This document shows positions 48,601 to 57,813 of a stretch of 64,000 nt of DNA, piece by piece. The number at the start of each line of letters is the position of its first letter. The first letter of the stretch is position 1. Under the pieces are notes generated by a model, which saw only the letters and a program-made list of their open reading frames with translations, was not told the origin of the DNA and did no database searches. The translations under genes and the position numbers were made by a program. This DNA comes from Bacteroidales bacterium (GTDB taxonomy: Bacteria; Bacteroidota; Bacteroidia; Bacteroidales; UBA932), in assembly GCA_016288775.1 (NCBI GenBank), contig JAEELG010000013.1, positions 1 through 64,000 of the forward strand, given 5' to 3'.

Positions 48601-48635
48601 CCATCTACTCCATAGGCGCCAACATCAATTTCTAA
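45618..48635 (+). CDS. susC: SusC-like TonB-dependent outer-membrane glycan transporter
   Basis: 1005 residues, typical. The signal peptide ends at 'AHGQ'. A carboxypeptidase-D-regulatory-like domain (about 22-95, '[38 protein letters not shown]') precedes the TonB-contact '[20 protein letters not shown]' and the plug ('[83 protein letters not shown]'), then the 22-strand barrel. With SusD it forms a lidded importer for oligosaccharides, here predicted to be beta-1,2-glucan fragments. It starts inside the stop of the GH144 gene. Confidence 0.95.
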   Translation: [1005 protein letters not shown]

Positions 48636-48641
48636 GGAGGA
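48636..48641 (+). promoter_or_regulatory. Shine-Dalgarno sequence of susD
   Basis: GGAGGA immediately after the susC stop and 7 bases before the susD ATG. Full Shine-Dalgarno sequences are rare in Bacteroidetes and I saw almost none elsewhere in the window, so susD may be translated at an unusual rate relative to susC. Confidence 0.5.
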
Positions 48642-48648
48642 CCGGATC

Positions 48649-50145
48649 ATGAAAGCAAAATACATCTTCTTAATTCTGACAGCCGCCGTCTGCGCCTCCT
48701 GCTCCGACTTCCTGAACATCAGGAGCGAGGGTTCCATGCCCTCCAGCGGTACGGACTATTCCAAGCCCGAGAACATCTTCCTGCCGGTCAGCGCCGCGTA
48801 TGCCTCCATGCGCCTCAACGAAGGCCAGGCACAGAGCTACGTGAGCGTGATGGAGATAGTCTCCGACGACGCCGACAAGGGCTCCGACGCCACCGACGGA
48901 CCGACCGTGGCAGAGCTAGACAAGTTCACCTACGGCCCCGACAACAACAACGTGGACGCCATGTGGAACTATTTCTACGACATCGTGTCCGCCGCCAATT
49001 ATGCGGTCGAGTCCATGGACAAGTTCAAGGCCGCCATCACGTCCGAAGACGGCCTGCTGCAGGTGGAGCAGTGCCGCGGCGAGGCCAAGATCATCCGCGC
49101 CTACGCCTACTTCAACCTGGTGCGCCTCTTCGGCACCGTGCCCAAGATCGACAAGACCATGACGGCAAACGAGCTGGCGTCCCTGCCGGTCTCCACGGCC
49201 GAACAGCTGTACAGCTTCATCTACGAAGACCTTGACGCCGCAATCGGCATCGTTCCCGGATCCTATTCCGCCGGCTATCCCGGCAGATACACCAAGTACA
49301 CGGCCATGGCTCTCAAGGCCAAGGTCGCCATGTACAGGAAAGACTGGAACGAGGCCGCAAAGCAGGCCGACGCCATCATCGCGAGCGGCAAATTCGCCCT
49401 CCTGTCCCGTTTTCGCGACGCTTTCTCCGTGGAATACGAGAACGGCAGCGAATCCCTCATGGAGGTGCAGAGCTCCGACATGGACCAGACTTCGGACCCT
49501 CTGCCCGTGAACTATTATGCCTTCATCCAGGGGCCGCGCGGCGGAAAGGAACCGCTTCAGGGCTGGGGTTACAACGTGCCCAGCCAGAAGCTGATCGACT
49601 TCCTGGATTCCAGGGGCGACGCGATCCGCAAGCAGGCCACCCTGCTGGAGGTGGGCAAAACCACGCCCGAGGGCGATCTGATCACGACATCCGTAATCAA
49701 CGGCGCGCCCATCAACCTTTACTACAACGGCAAGGTTTACACCCCGTCTTCCCTCAGCAAGCGTTCCTACAACGGCTACGGCCTGGACCACAACATGCGT
49801 CTCATCCGCTATGCCGAGATCCTGCTCATATACGCCGAGGCCATGGCCAACGGCGCAGCCATTACGTCCGAGTCGGGATACACCGCGGAGACGGCACTGA
49901 ACGAGGTCCGCAACCGCGCCGGACTTGCCGCAACCACCGCGACGCTCGACAATATCTACGACGAGCGCCGCGCTGAGCTGGCCATGGAGGAGAACCGTTT
50001 CTTCGACCTGGTGCGCACCGGCAAGGCCGCCCAGGTCCTCGGTCCAAAGGGCTTCAAAGCCGGGAAGAACGAACTTTTCCCCATCCCTTCGGCCGAAAGG
50101 CAGCTGAATCCCAACCTGCCGCAGACGCCAGGGTACACATATTGA
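48649..50145 (+). CDS. susD: SusD/RagB-like starch-binding outer-membrane lipoprotein
   Basis: 498 residues with lipobox 'AVCASC'. It has SusD TPR helices ('DAMWNYFYDIVSAANYAVESMDKF', 'QCRGEAKIIRAYAYFNLVRLFGTVPKIDK', 'YTKYTAMALKAKVAMYRKDWNEAAKQADAII') and the C-terminal RagB signature ('LIRYAEILLIYAEAMANGAA...ALNEVRNRAGL', 'IYDERRAELAMEENRFFDLVRTGKA', 'LFPIPSAERQLNPNLPQTPGY'). It forms the hinged lid over SusC and captures glycans at the cell surface. It is 13 bases downstream of susC and 39 bases before the LamG lipoprotein. Confidence 0.95.
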   Translation: MKAKYIFLILTAAVCASCSDFLNIRSEGSMPSSGTDYSKPENIFLPVSAAYASMRLNEGQAQSYVSVMEIVSDDADKGSDATDGPTVAELDKFTYGPDNNNVDAMWNYFYDIVSAANYAVESMDKFKAAITSEDGLLQVEQCRGEAKIIRAYAYFNLVRLFGTVPKIDKTMTANELASLPVSTAEQLYSFIYEDLDAAIGIVPGSYSAGYPGRYTKYTAMALKAKVAMYRKDWNEAAKQADAIIASGKFALLSRFRDAFSVEYENGSESLMEVQSSDMDQTSDPLPVNYYAFIQGPRGGKEPLQGWGYNVPSQKLIDFLDSRGDAIRKQATLLEVGKTTPEGDLITTSVINGAPINLYYNGKVYTPSSLSKRSYNGYGLDHNMRLIRYAEILLIYAEAMANGAAITSESGYTAETALNEVRNRAGLAATTATLDNIYDERRAELAMEENRFFDLVRTGKAAQVLGPKGFKAGKNELFPIPSAERQLNPNLPQTPGYTY

Positions 50146-50184
50146 TAGCAAGTATCATTCATATTTTTCTAAATCATCAACAAC

Positions 50185-51060
50185 ATGAAAAAGACTTTTG
50201 TACTTTTCGCATTCATTGCAGCAGCATGCTGCGTAGCCTGTGACCCGCAGGACAAACCCGAAGAAGATCCCGGTAAAACCCTGGTGACCGTAGCCGCCGA
50301 GAACCTGGTGGTATACATGCCTCTGGAGTCTACTGAGAAGGCTGTTTCCGTCGGCGAGGGCATCTCTTTCGCCGAGAGCAAGGGTAGCGCCTCCTTTGGC
50401 GAGGGCATTCTCGGACAGGGCTTCGTCAACACCACCGGAGATAATATGAAGCAGGCTTACCTGAAGTTCAACATGGCCTCAGCCAATGCATTCAAGAACC
50501 TCCAGAGCATGACTTTCAGCTGCTGGGTAAAGCTTAACGAGGCTTGCTCCAAGGGCGCCATCATGTCCATCAACGGTTCCGGAATCGACTGGCCTGCATT
50601 CATCGCCTATTTCGACAACAGCGGCACCAACGACGAGGGCGTGAAGACCCAGCAGGTCAACGGCCGCATGGTCTTCCACGACGCCGAGGGCGTTGAGCAG
50701 AACCTCTGGCTCGACACCTGGGATCCCGCATTCGCAAAGTATGGCAAGTGGTTCCAGTTCGCATTCACCTATGATTCCGCTTCCGGAACATGGGGCCTGT
50801 ACGTTGACGGCATCCAGGTCAAAGAGGCTTCCTTCGATCCCAAGATCGTCGTCAGCAACCTCGTGACCGCCAGCTGCAACGCCATGTATGTCGGTGGCTG
50901 GTCCACCTTCATCGAGGGTCAGTCCACCCAGGATTGGCAGTCCTACTTCGCCGGCTCCATCGACGAGATCCGTATCTACAACAGGGTTCTTTCCGCAACC
51001 GAACTCTCCACCCTGCGCGCCCAGGAGCTCGCCGCCGCGGTCGCAGCAGCTGCAAAGTAG
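50185..51060 (+). CDS. LamG-type surface glycan-binding lipoprotein
   Basis: 291 residues. Lipobox 'CCVAC' is followed directly by acidic residues (DPQDKPEEDPG), resembling the export signal that sends Bacteroidetes lipoproteins to the cell surface. The body is a concanavalin-A/LamG-like lectin domain: 'LVVYMPLESTEKAVS', 'LKFNMASANAFKNLQSMTFSCWVKLNE', 'KWFQFAFTYDSASGTWGLYVDGIQVKEASF', 'SYFAGSIDEIRIYNRVLSATELSTLRA'. It sits where SusE/SGBP-B genes stand in polysaccharide loci, so it probably holds the polysaccharide near the surface enzyme. There is no catalytic signature, so it is a binding protein. Confidence 0.82.
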   Translation: MKKTFVLFAFIAAACCVACDPQDKPEEDPGKTLVTVAAENLVVYMPLESTEKAVSVGEGISFAESKGSASFGEGILGQGFVNTTGDNMKQAYLKFNMASANAFKNLQSMTFSCWVKLNEACSKGAIMSINGSGIDWPAFIAYFDNSGTNDEGVKTQQVNGRMVFHDAEGVEQNLWLDTWDPAFAKYGKWFQFAFTYDSASGTWGLYVDGIQVKEASFDPKIVVSNLVTASCNAMYVGGWSTFIEGQSTQDWQSYFAGSIDEIRIYNRVLSATELSTLRAQELAAAVAAAAK

Positions 51061-51066
51061 TTTTTT

Positions 51067-52665
51067 ATGGCACGGTTCCTTCTTGCCGCGGCGCTCTGCG
51101 CAGCCGCTTCGCTGGCCCTTGCCTGCAACCCCGCCGACAAGCCGGAGGAGTTGCAGAAGGGCTTCATCGTTACTGTCGATGTGTCCGGCAAGAAGGTAAT
51201 CGACGCCGGTACGGTGCTGGACGTTCCGGCGGATAAGGTAGAAATCAGTATCGAGTTCACTGGCGCGGTGTCTCCTGAAAAGGAGGGCGCCGCGTCGTGT
51301 GTCTCTTTTACCGGAGGAAACCTGCTCCAGCGGCAGGGAAGCTCCGGAAACGTGGTGTTGCTGACGCCCGAGGGCACGCTCTCCGCAGGCACCAAATATC
51401 AGGTCCGGATCAATGCCGGCCCCGCTTTCGGCATCGAACTCCTGAACGACTTTTCCTTCTCGTTCACAACCGCTTACGACCAGTCCGACAAGTTCCCCCG
51501 CATCGCGGACGAAGAGCTGCTGACGCTCATCCAGCGGCAGACCTTCAAGTATTTCTGGGACTATGCGCACCCCGACTGCGGGCTGGCGCGCGAGCGGCTG
51601 GGCTCCGGCAACACCGTGGCCTGCGGTGGCAGCGGATTCGGCATCATGACGCTCCCGGTTGCCGTGGAGCGCGGATTCGTGACCCGCGACGAGGCGGCGG
51701 CGCGCATGCGCACCATACTCTCGTTCCTGCTGGACAAGGCAGAGCGCTTCCACGGGGCTTACTCTCACTGGATCGACGGAAGCACCGGAAAGGCCTTCCC
51801 CTTCAGCGCCAACGACGACGGGGGCGACCTTGTGGAAACGGCCTTCCTGGTCCAGGGCCTGCTGACAGCCGCGCAGTATTTCGACGCCCCGGCCGAAGCG
51901 GACATCCGCGAGGGCGTCGAGACGGTCTGGCGCGGCGTGGAGTGGGACTGGTATACCCAGGGCCGGAACGTGCTCTACTGGCACTGGTCTCCGAACAAGG
52001 GCTGGGCCATGAACATGCAGATCACGGGCTGGAACGAAGGCCTGATGGTGTATGTGCTCGCCGCGTCCTCACCCACCCATCCCGTCAAGCCGGAGGTATA
52101 TCACCAGGGCTGGGCGAGCGGCGGCAAGATGCGCCCGGGCACGGACGGACCGCTCTTCTTCACCCATTATTCGTTCATGGGCCTCGATCCGCGCGGGCTG
52201 AAGGACAAGTATGCCGACTACTGGGCGCAGAACGTGGCGCACGCCCGCCGCAACTATGAGTACTGCGTCTCGAACCCCAAGGGCCACGCCGGTTATTCCT
52301 CGGACAGCTGGGGGCTCACGGCCTGCGATATCCCCGGTGGGTATTCGGCCTGTGCGCCATCCAACGACCGGGGCACCATAGCGCCTACGGCGGCGGTATC
52401 GTCCTATCCCTATCTGCCAGAAGAGAGCCTGAAGGCCATGCGGCATTTCTATTATGTCCTTGGCGACAGGCTGTGGGGAGAATACGGTTTCCACGACGCC
52501 TTCTGCCTGGACAAGCCATGGTTCGCTGACTCTTATATCGCAATCGACCAGGGGCCGATCGTGGTAATGATTGAAAATGCACGCAGCGGGCTCCTGTGGC
52601 GTCTGTTCATGAGCCGTGAGGATATCCTTAATGGCCTGGCGACCCTGGGCTTCACCCGTTCGTAG
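51067..52665 (+). CDS. GH144-type endo-beta-1,2-glucanase with N-terminal Ig-like domain (copy 2, surface form)
   Basis: 532 residues. Lipobox 'LALAC' is followed by 'NPADKPEE', nearly the same leader as in the preceding LamG protein, suggesting surface export. An Ig-like domain (about 30-135, 'DVPADKVEISIEFTGAVSPEKEG...LSAGTKYQVRI') precedes the GH144/glycoamylase domain: 'TFKYFWDYAHPDCGLARERLGS', 'GGSGFGIMTLPVAVERGF', 'NDDGGDLVETAFLVQGLLTAAQYF', 'YWHWSPNKGWAMNMQITGWNEGLMVYVLAASSPTHPV', 'TAAVSSYPYLPEESLKAMRHFYY'. Its best-supported role is first cleavage of the glucan outside the cell. It is the last gene of the locus, 6 bases after LamG. Confidence 0.85.
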   Translation: MARFLLAAALCAAASLALACNPADKPEELQKGFIVTVDVSGKKVIDAGTVLDVPADKVEISIEFTGAVSPEKEGAASCVSFTGGNLLQRQGSSGNVVLLTPEGTLSAGTKYQVRINAGPAFGIELLNDFSFSFTTAYDQSDKFPRIADEELLTLIQRQTFKYFWDYAHPDCGLARERLGSGNTVACGGSGFGIMTLPVAVERGFVTRDEAAARMRTILSFLLDKAERFHGAYSHWIDGSTGKAFPFSANDDGGDLVETAFLVQGLLTAAQYFDAPAEADIREGVETVWRGVEWDWYTQGRNVLYWHWSPNKGWAMNMQITGWNEGLMVYVLAASSPTHPVKPEVYHQGWASGGKMRPGTDGPLFFTHYSFMGLDPRGLKDKYADYWAQNVAHARRNYEYCVSNPKGHAGYSSDSWGLTACDIPGGYSACAPSNDRGTIAPTAAVSSYPYLPEESLKAMRHFYYVLGDRLWGEYGFHDAFCLDKPWFADSYIAIDQGPIVVMIENARSGLLWRLFMSREDILNGLATLGFTRS

Positions 52666-52685
52666 CAATTGTTCCAAAGTTTGAG

Positions 52686-52693
52686 TATATTTG
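52686..52693 (+). promoter_or_regulatory. -7 box of the thioredoxin-like lipoprotein gene
   Basis: TATATTTG ends five bases before the ATG at 52698, so transcription would start at or next to the start codon, giving a leaderless or nearly leaderless mRNA. A TTCG at 52659 is a poor -33 box. Confidence 0.4.
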
Positions 52694-52697
52694 TCGT

Positions 52698-53755
52698 ATG
52701 AAGGTTAATGTATCGCTCCTGACTGCTGCGGCCCTGATGCTCGCGTGCGCCTGCTGGGGTCCGCGCAACACCGGCCGGAGTTCCGGTTCCGCCACGGACG
52801 CCGGGGCCGGTGACGACTCCGTCTCTTCGCTGATGGGATCGGCTCCCGCCATCCCCGCCGCCACCCGTCATTTCCCGTCCGTGCAGATGCCGCGCGTCTA
52901 TGGCGACGATCCTGCCGCTGCGGCGGAATATGCCGTAGAGCACTATTGGGACGGGTTCCTGAACGGAGAGGGCCCTACCACGCCAAAGTCTGTGCTAGGC
53001 GTGCTCGACGAGGAGGTCGAGCAGGCGCTTGCCAACTACATCGCGCTGCTCGGCGAGGTGAAGGAGGATGCAACCCCCGACAATCTCGCCCCTCTCAAGA
53101 TGGCCCAGAAAGGGGTGAAGAAGTTCTTCTCCAAGATAGAGGAGCGGCAGCTCGCCGACACCTCGGCAAAGACATACCTGCGCCTCACGGAGATGGTGTC
53201 GCATTACCTCTACGACCCCAATTCCCCGCTGCGCGACGAAGACCTGTACCTGCCTTTCGTCGAGGCGGCGGCGGAGAGCGCCTGCACCTCCGACGACATG
53301 CGCAACGCGTACCGCTATGAGGCGCGCCAGTGCCGCACCAATCCCTTCGGCAGCAAGGTCCCCGACTTCAGCTACAGCGACATCAACGGCCACAAGGGCT
53401 CGCTCTACGGCGTAAAGGCCGATTACACCATGCTGTTCTTCAGCAATCCCGGCTGCGAATCCTGCAAGGAGATAATCAAGGATGTGATGGGCAGGGGCTA
53501 CATCGAGTCGATGATAGCCAACCGCAAGCTGGCGGTGGTGAACATCTACATCGACGAGGAGGTGTCAAAGTGGCGCGATTACTCGCACAACTATCCCTCC
53601 TGCTGGATCAACGGATACGACTACACCTTCAGCCTGCGCGACAGCGGCAAGTACGACATCCGGGCCATCCCTTCGCTCTACCTTCTCGATTCCCAGAAGC
53701 GGGTGCTGATGAAGGACGCCATTACCGAAAACGTTCTGAAATTCCTCGACAAGAT

Positions 53756-53759
<4 letters not shown>
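52698..53759 (+). CDS. DUF5106 / thioredoxin-like lipoprotein
   Basis: 353 residues with lipobox 'LMLACAC'. The N-terminal half is helical (DUF5106-like: '[20 protein letters not shown]', '[16 protein letters not shown]', '[12 protein letters not shown]'). The C-terminal half is a thioredoxin fold with '[19 protein letters not shown]' (CxxC), '[39 protein letters not shown]' (cis-Pro loop). It is likely a periplasmic or outer-membrane thiol reductase of the TlpA/ResA type. Its stop overlaps thyA (ATGA), an odd partner for a nucleotide enzyme and probably only transcriptional linkage. Confidence 0.8.
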
Positions 53760-54550
<791 letters not shown>

Positions 54551-54554
54551 AATT

Positions 54555-55055
54555 ATGCTTAAGTGTTTGATAGTGGCAATAGCCGACAACAACGGAATAG
54601 GCGTCAAGGGCGACCTTCCCTGGCACATCTCCGAAGACCTCCGTTATTTCAAGTCCGTCACTGCCGGATATCCGGTGATAATGGGCCGTACGACCTATTT
54701 CTCCCTGCCTTTCCATCCGCTCAAGGGACGCAAGAACATTGTGCTTAACCTGGGCGGCGACCCCATTCCCGAGGCAACTTGCGTGTATTCCTTCGACGAG
54801 GCCTTCAGCGAGGCCGAGGCGGAAGGCAAGGACAAGTGCTTCGTGATGGGCGGCGCCTCCGTGTACAGGGCGGCCCTTCCGATGATGGACCGTCTTTACA
54901 TCACCCACGTGCATACCGTGGTCGCCGAGGCGGATGTCTTCTTCCCCGAGATAGACCCGGAGGTCTGGGAGCGCGTCAGCACGTCCGAGACCCATACGGA
55001 CCCGGAAACCGGCTACACCTTCGAATTCGTGGTGTACGAAAGAGTGAAACGTTAG
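54555..55055 (+). CDS. folA: Dihydrofolate reductase
   Basis: 166 residues, typical. It reduces dihydrofolate to tetrahydrofolate with NADPH. It shows 'IVAIADNNGIGVKGDLPWHISEDLRYFKSVTAG' (substrate site with Trp-His and the conserved acidic residue in the following helix), 'VIMGRTTYFSLP', 'GRKNIVLN' and 'CFVMGGASVYRAALPMMDRLYITHV' (NADPH site). It is in an operon with thyA, whose product it recycles. The SNF-family transporter follows after 13 bases. Confidence 0.97.
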   Translation: MLKCLIVAIADNNGIGVKGDLPWHISEDLRYFKSVTAGYPVIMGRTTYFSLPFHPLKGRKNIVLNLGGDPIPEATCVYSFDEAFSEAEAEGKDKCFVMGGASVYRAALPMMDRLYITHVHTVVAEADVFFPEIDPEVWERVSTSETHTDPETGYTFEFVVYERVKR

Positions 55056-55068
55056 GTTCTCGGGCAGT

Positions 55069-56439
55069 ATGTCTTCTTCCGGCAGGGAAAATTTCGGCAG
55101 CGCCTTTACGTTCATCATGGCCATGGCCGGGTCCGCCATCGGGCTCGGAAATATCTGGCGTTTCCCCTACATGGTGGGCGAAAACGGCGGGGCCGCGTTC
55201 ATCGTGGCTTATCTGCTGTGCAGCATGCTGATAGCCCTGCCGTGCTTCGTGTGCGAGGCGCTCATCGGCCGCAGGGCCGGCAGCGGCGCCTACGAAGCGT
55301 TCAAGAAACTCGCTCCCGGCAGCGGGTGGAAGGTGATGGGCGTCGTCGCCGTGATAGCGGCGTTCATCGTCGTTTCGTTCTACTGCGTGGTGGGAGGCTG
55401 GTCGCTGAACTTCCTGTTGAGGTCGTTGTCCGGGCGCCTGGCCGCCGGTGATCCAGAGGCCGCTACCGGCGTTTTCTCGGCAATGGCTTCCGGGACGGCG
55501 GAGCCCATCGTCATGTATCTTCTGTTCTTCGGCGCCACGTCGCTGGTGGTGATGGGGGGAGTGAAAAAGGGTATCGAGCGCTTCACCAAGATTACCACGC
55601 CGCTGCTTTTCGTGCTGATGCTTGTGATGCTGGTGTATTCGGTGTCGCTGCCGGGCGCAGGCGAGGGCGTGAAGTACCTGGTTCGCCCCGATTTCTCCAA
55701 GCTGGACGCCCACGGCTGGGCCAGCGCGCTGGGGCAGGCGTTCTTCTCCATGTCGCTGGGAATCGGCACGGTGCTGATTTATTCGTCATTCATGCGCAAG
55801 AGCGACCGCCTGCTGCGCGGCGGCTTCTGGACGGCGGTGTCGGATTCCGCCTTTGCGCTGATTGCCGCCTTCGCCATCATGCCGGCGGTGTTCGCCGCCG
55901 GACTCGAGCCGTCCGCCGGTCCTGCGCTGGTGTACGAAACCCTGCCGTATATCTTCGCCAAGATGGGTGTGGAGGCGCCAATCCTCAGTGGAATCGTTAC
56001 GGTAGTGTTTTTCCTGGCCATCCTGATGGCGGCGCTGACGTCTTCGATTTCGCTGCTGGAAGTTTGCGTGGAGCATCTGGTCGAGCAGTTCGGATGGAAC
56101 CGCAAGGTTTCGACGGCGGCGTTTGCCGTTCCGGTGCTCCTTCTGGGCATTCCGTGCGTGCTGTCATTCGGGCCCATGTCCGGCGTGAAGCTGTTTGGGA
56201 TGACGGTGTTCGACATGTGCGACTACCTGAGCTCCAACGTGTTGATGACTCTTGGCTCCCTGGCCTTCACGATTTTCGTGGGCTGGCGGATGTCCAAGGT
56301 CGATGTGCGTGACGAGTTCACCAACGGCGGCACGCTCAGCTTCAGCGGCAGGGTTTTCGGCGTCTTCCGTTTCGTCGTCCGCTGGATCATCCCTCCTGCA
56401 ATACTCGTTATTTTCATCGCCAACCTGATTGGCGCGTAA
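55069..56439 (+). CDS. Sodium-dependent transporter of the neurotransmitter:sodium symporter (SNF) family
   Basis: 456 residues with about 11-12 membrane segments. The family's first helix is clear ('SAFTFIMAMAGSAIGLGNIWRFPYMVGENGGAAFIVAYLL', with the unwound Gly and Asn of the Na+ and substrate sites), followed by 'GVKKGIERFTKITTPLLFVLMLVMLVYS' and 'GWASALGQAFFSMSLGIGTVLIYSSFM'. Bacterial members (LeuT, MhsT) import amino acids such as leucine, tryptophan or tyrosine with Na+. The substrate is not readable here. It lies in a plus-strand run after folA. Confidence 0.9.
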   Translation: MSSSGRENFGSAFTFIMAMAGSAIGLGNIWRFPYMVGENGGAAFIVAYLLCSMLIALPCFVCEALIGRRAGSGAYEAFKKLAPGSGWKVMGVVAVIAAFIVVSFYCVVGGWSLNFLLRSLSGRLAAGDPEAATGVFSAMASGTAEPIVMYLLFFGATSLVVMGGVKKGIERFTKITTPLLFVLMLVMLVYSVSLPGAGEGVKYLVRPDFSKLDAHGWASALGQAFFSMSLGIGTVLIYSSFMRKSDRLLRGGFWTAVSDSAFALIAAFAIMPAVFAAGLEPSAGPALVYETLPYIFAKMGVEAPILSGIVTVVFFLAILMAALTSSISLLEVCVEHLVEQFGWNRKVSTAAFAVPVLLLGIPCVLSFGPMSGVKLFGMTVFDMCDYLSSNVLMTLGSLAFTIFVGWRMSKVDVRDEFTNGGTLSFSGRVFGVFRFVVRWIIPPAILVIFIANLIGA

Positions 56440-56452
56440 AACCTTAACTGAT

Positions 56453-57802
56453 ATGTCGAAAAGCAATTCCAAACTGCTTCATACCGAAGACTGGCTTGCG
56501 GTATGGATCGGGTTTATCATCATTGCCGTCGGCCTCGTGGCTGTCCTTACAGGTGCATTTGATTTCTCAGCGCTCAAGTTCAAGACCTGGACCTGGGGAG
56601 AGACCGTGACGGGCGCTGCGGCGGCCAAGGTAGTTCCGCTCGGCCAGCAGCTGGCAACCGGGGCCTTCTGGCTCAAGATGCTTCTTACCGTGGGTGTGCT
56701 GGGGCTGTTGTTCACCGTGGGCGCGAAGCTCACCGGCGGCAAGGTCAAGCAGTTCATTCCGGCGTTCATCGCAGTGTTCGTGCTGTCCGTGGTTGTGCGC
56801 CTGATCAGCGCCGAATTCACGCTCAACCGCTATCTGGAGTGGGCTTTCTGGGCGCTTATCGTGGGCATGCTGATTTCGAATACCGTGGGCACGCCGGCAT
56901 GGATGCGCCCCGCAGTGCGCACGGAGTTCTATATCAAGACGGGACTCGTGATCATGGGTTTCTCGGTGCTGTTCTCAAATATCGCCAAGTTCGGCCTGTA
57001 CGGCCTTGGGATCGCGTGGGTGGTGACGCCTGTCGTGATCCTGTTCATGTGGTGGTTCGGCACGCGCGTGCTCAAGATGGACAACAAGCCGCTCGTGATA
57101 ACGATGGCGTCCGCCACCAGCGTGTGCGGTACGTCGGCGGCAATCGCTTCCGGCGCGGCTTCAGGCTGCAAGAAGGATGACCTCACGATGACCATCTCCA
57201 TCTCCATCATCTTCACCGTGCTGATGATGGTGCTAGAGCCGGTGATTATCAAGGCCTGCGCCATGTCGCCGATAATGGGCGGCGCGCTTATCGGCGGAAC
57301 GGTGGACAGCACCGGCGCCGTTGCCGTAGCGGGTTCCGTTCTGGGCGGCGAGGCGGAGAAGGCCGCCGTGCTCGTGAAGATGATCCAGAATATCCTCATC
57401 GGCTTCGTGGCGTTCTTCGTAGCTTTGTTCTTCGCCACACGCGTTGACCGCAAGAACGGGCAGAAAGTGGGCGCCGGCGAGATCTGGACCCGTTTCCCCA
57501 AATTCATCATCGGTTTCTTCGTGGCTTCGCTGATAGCTTCGTTCGTGATTCTGCCGATCGCCGGCGCCGACCAGGTCAAGGCCGTGAACGGCGTCCTGGA
57601 CCAGTACAAAAACTGGTGCTTCGTGCTGGCGTTCGTGAGCATCGGTCTCGACACCAATTTCCGCGATATCGCTCGCCAGATGAAGGGCGGCAAGCCCCTC
57701 TGGCTTTACATCGTCGGCCAGACTTTCAACATCGTGCTCACCTTCGCGATGGTCTGGTTCCTCCTCTCCGGCGCCGTCTTCCCCGTGCCGGTGCTTGATT
57801 AA
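56453..57802 (+). CDS. YeiH-family membrane protein (putative sulfate exporter family)
   Basis: 449 residues from the ATG at 56453, longer than the roughly 340 residues of YeiH itself; the extra length is at the N-terminus, with two additional membrane segments. The family core is seen in 'FYIKTGLVIMGFSVLFSNIAKFGLYGLGIAWVVTPVVILFMWWFG', 'SATSVCGTSAAIASGAASGCKKDDLTMTISISIIFTVLMMVLEP' and 'GALIGGTVDSTGAVAVAGSVLG'. The 'sulfate exporter' name comes from weak evidence in the family, so the real substrate is open. It is followed 11 bases later by a small two-helix membrane protein that may be its partner. Confidence 0.82.
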   Translation: MSKSNSKLLHTEDWLAVWIGFIIIAVGLVAVLTGAFDFSALKFKTWTWGETVTGAAAAKVVPLGQQLATGAFWLKMLLTVGVLGLLFTVGAKLTGGKVKQFIPAFIAVFVLSVVVRLISAEFTLNRYLEWAFWALIVGMLISNTVGTPAWMRPAVRTEFYIKTGLVIMGFSVLFSNIAKFGLYGLGIAWVVTPVVILFMWWFGTRVLKMDNKPLVITMASATSVCGTSAAIASGAASGCKKDDLTMTISISIIFTVLMMVLEPVIIKACAMSPIMGGALIGGTVDSTGAVAVAGSVLGGEAEKAAVLVKMIQNILIGFVAFFVALFFATRVDRKNGQKVGAGEIWTRFPKFIIGFFVASLIASFVILPIAGADQVKAVNGVLDQYKNWCFVLAFVSIGLDTNFRDIARQMKGGKPLWLYIVGQTFNIVLTFAMVWFLLSGAVFPVPVLD

Positions 57803-57813
57803 GGACGTTCGCG

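Noticed and set aside
53330-53755. N-terminal extension of ThyA by 142 codons
   Set aside because: It lies wholly inside the preceding thioredoxin-like gene in another frame; ThyA proteins start at 'MKQYLDLL'.
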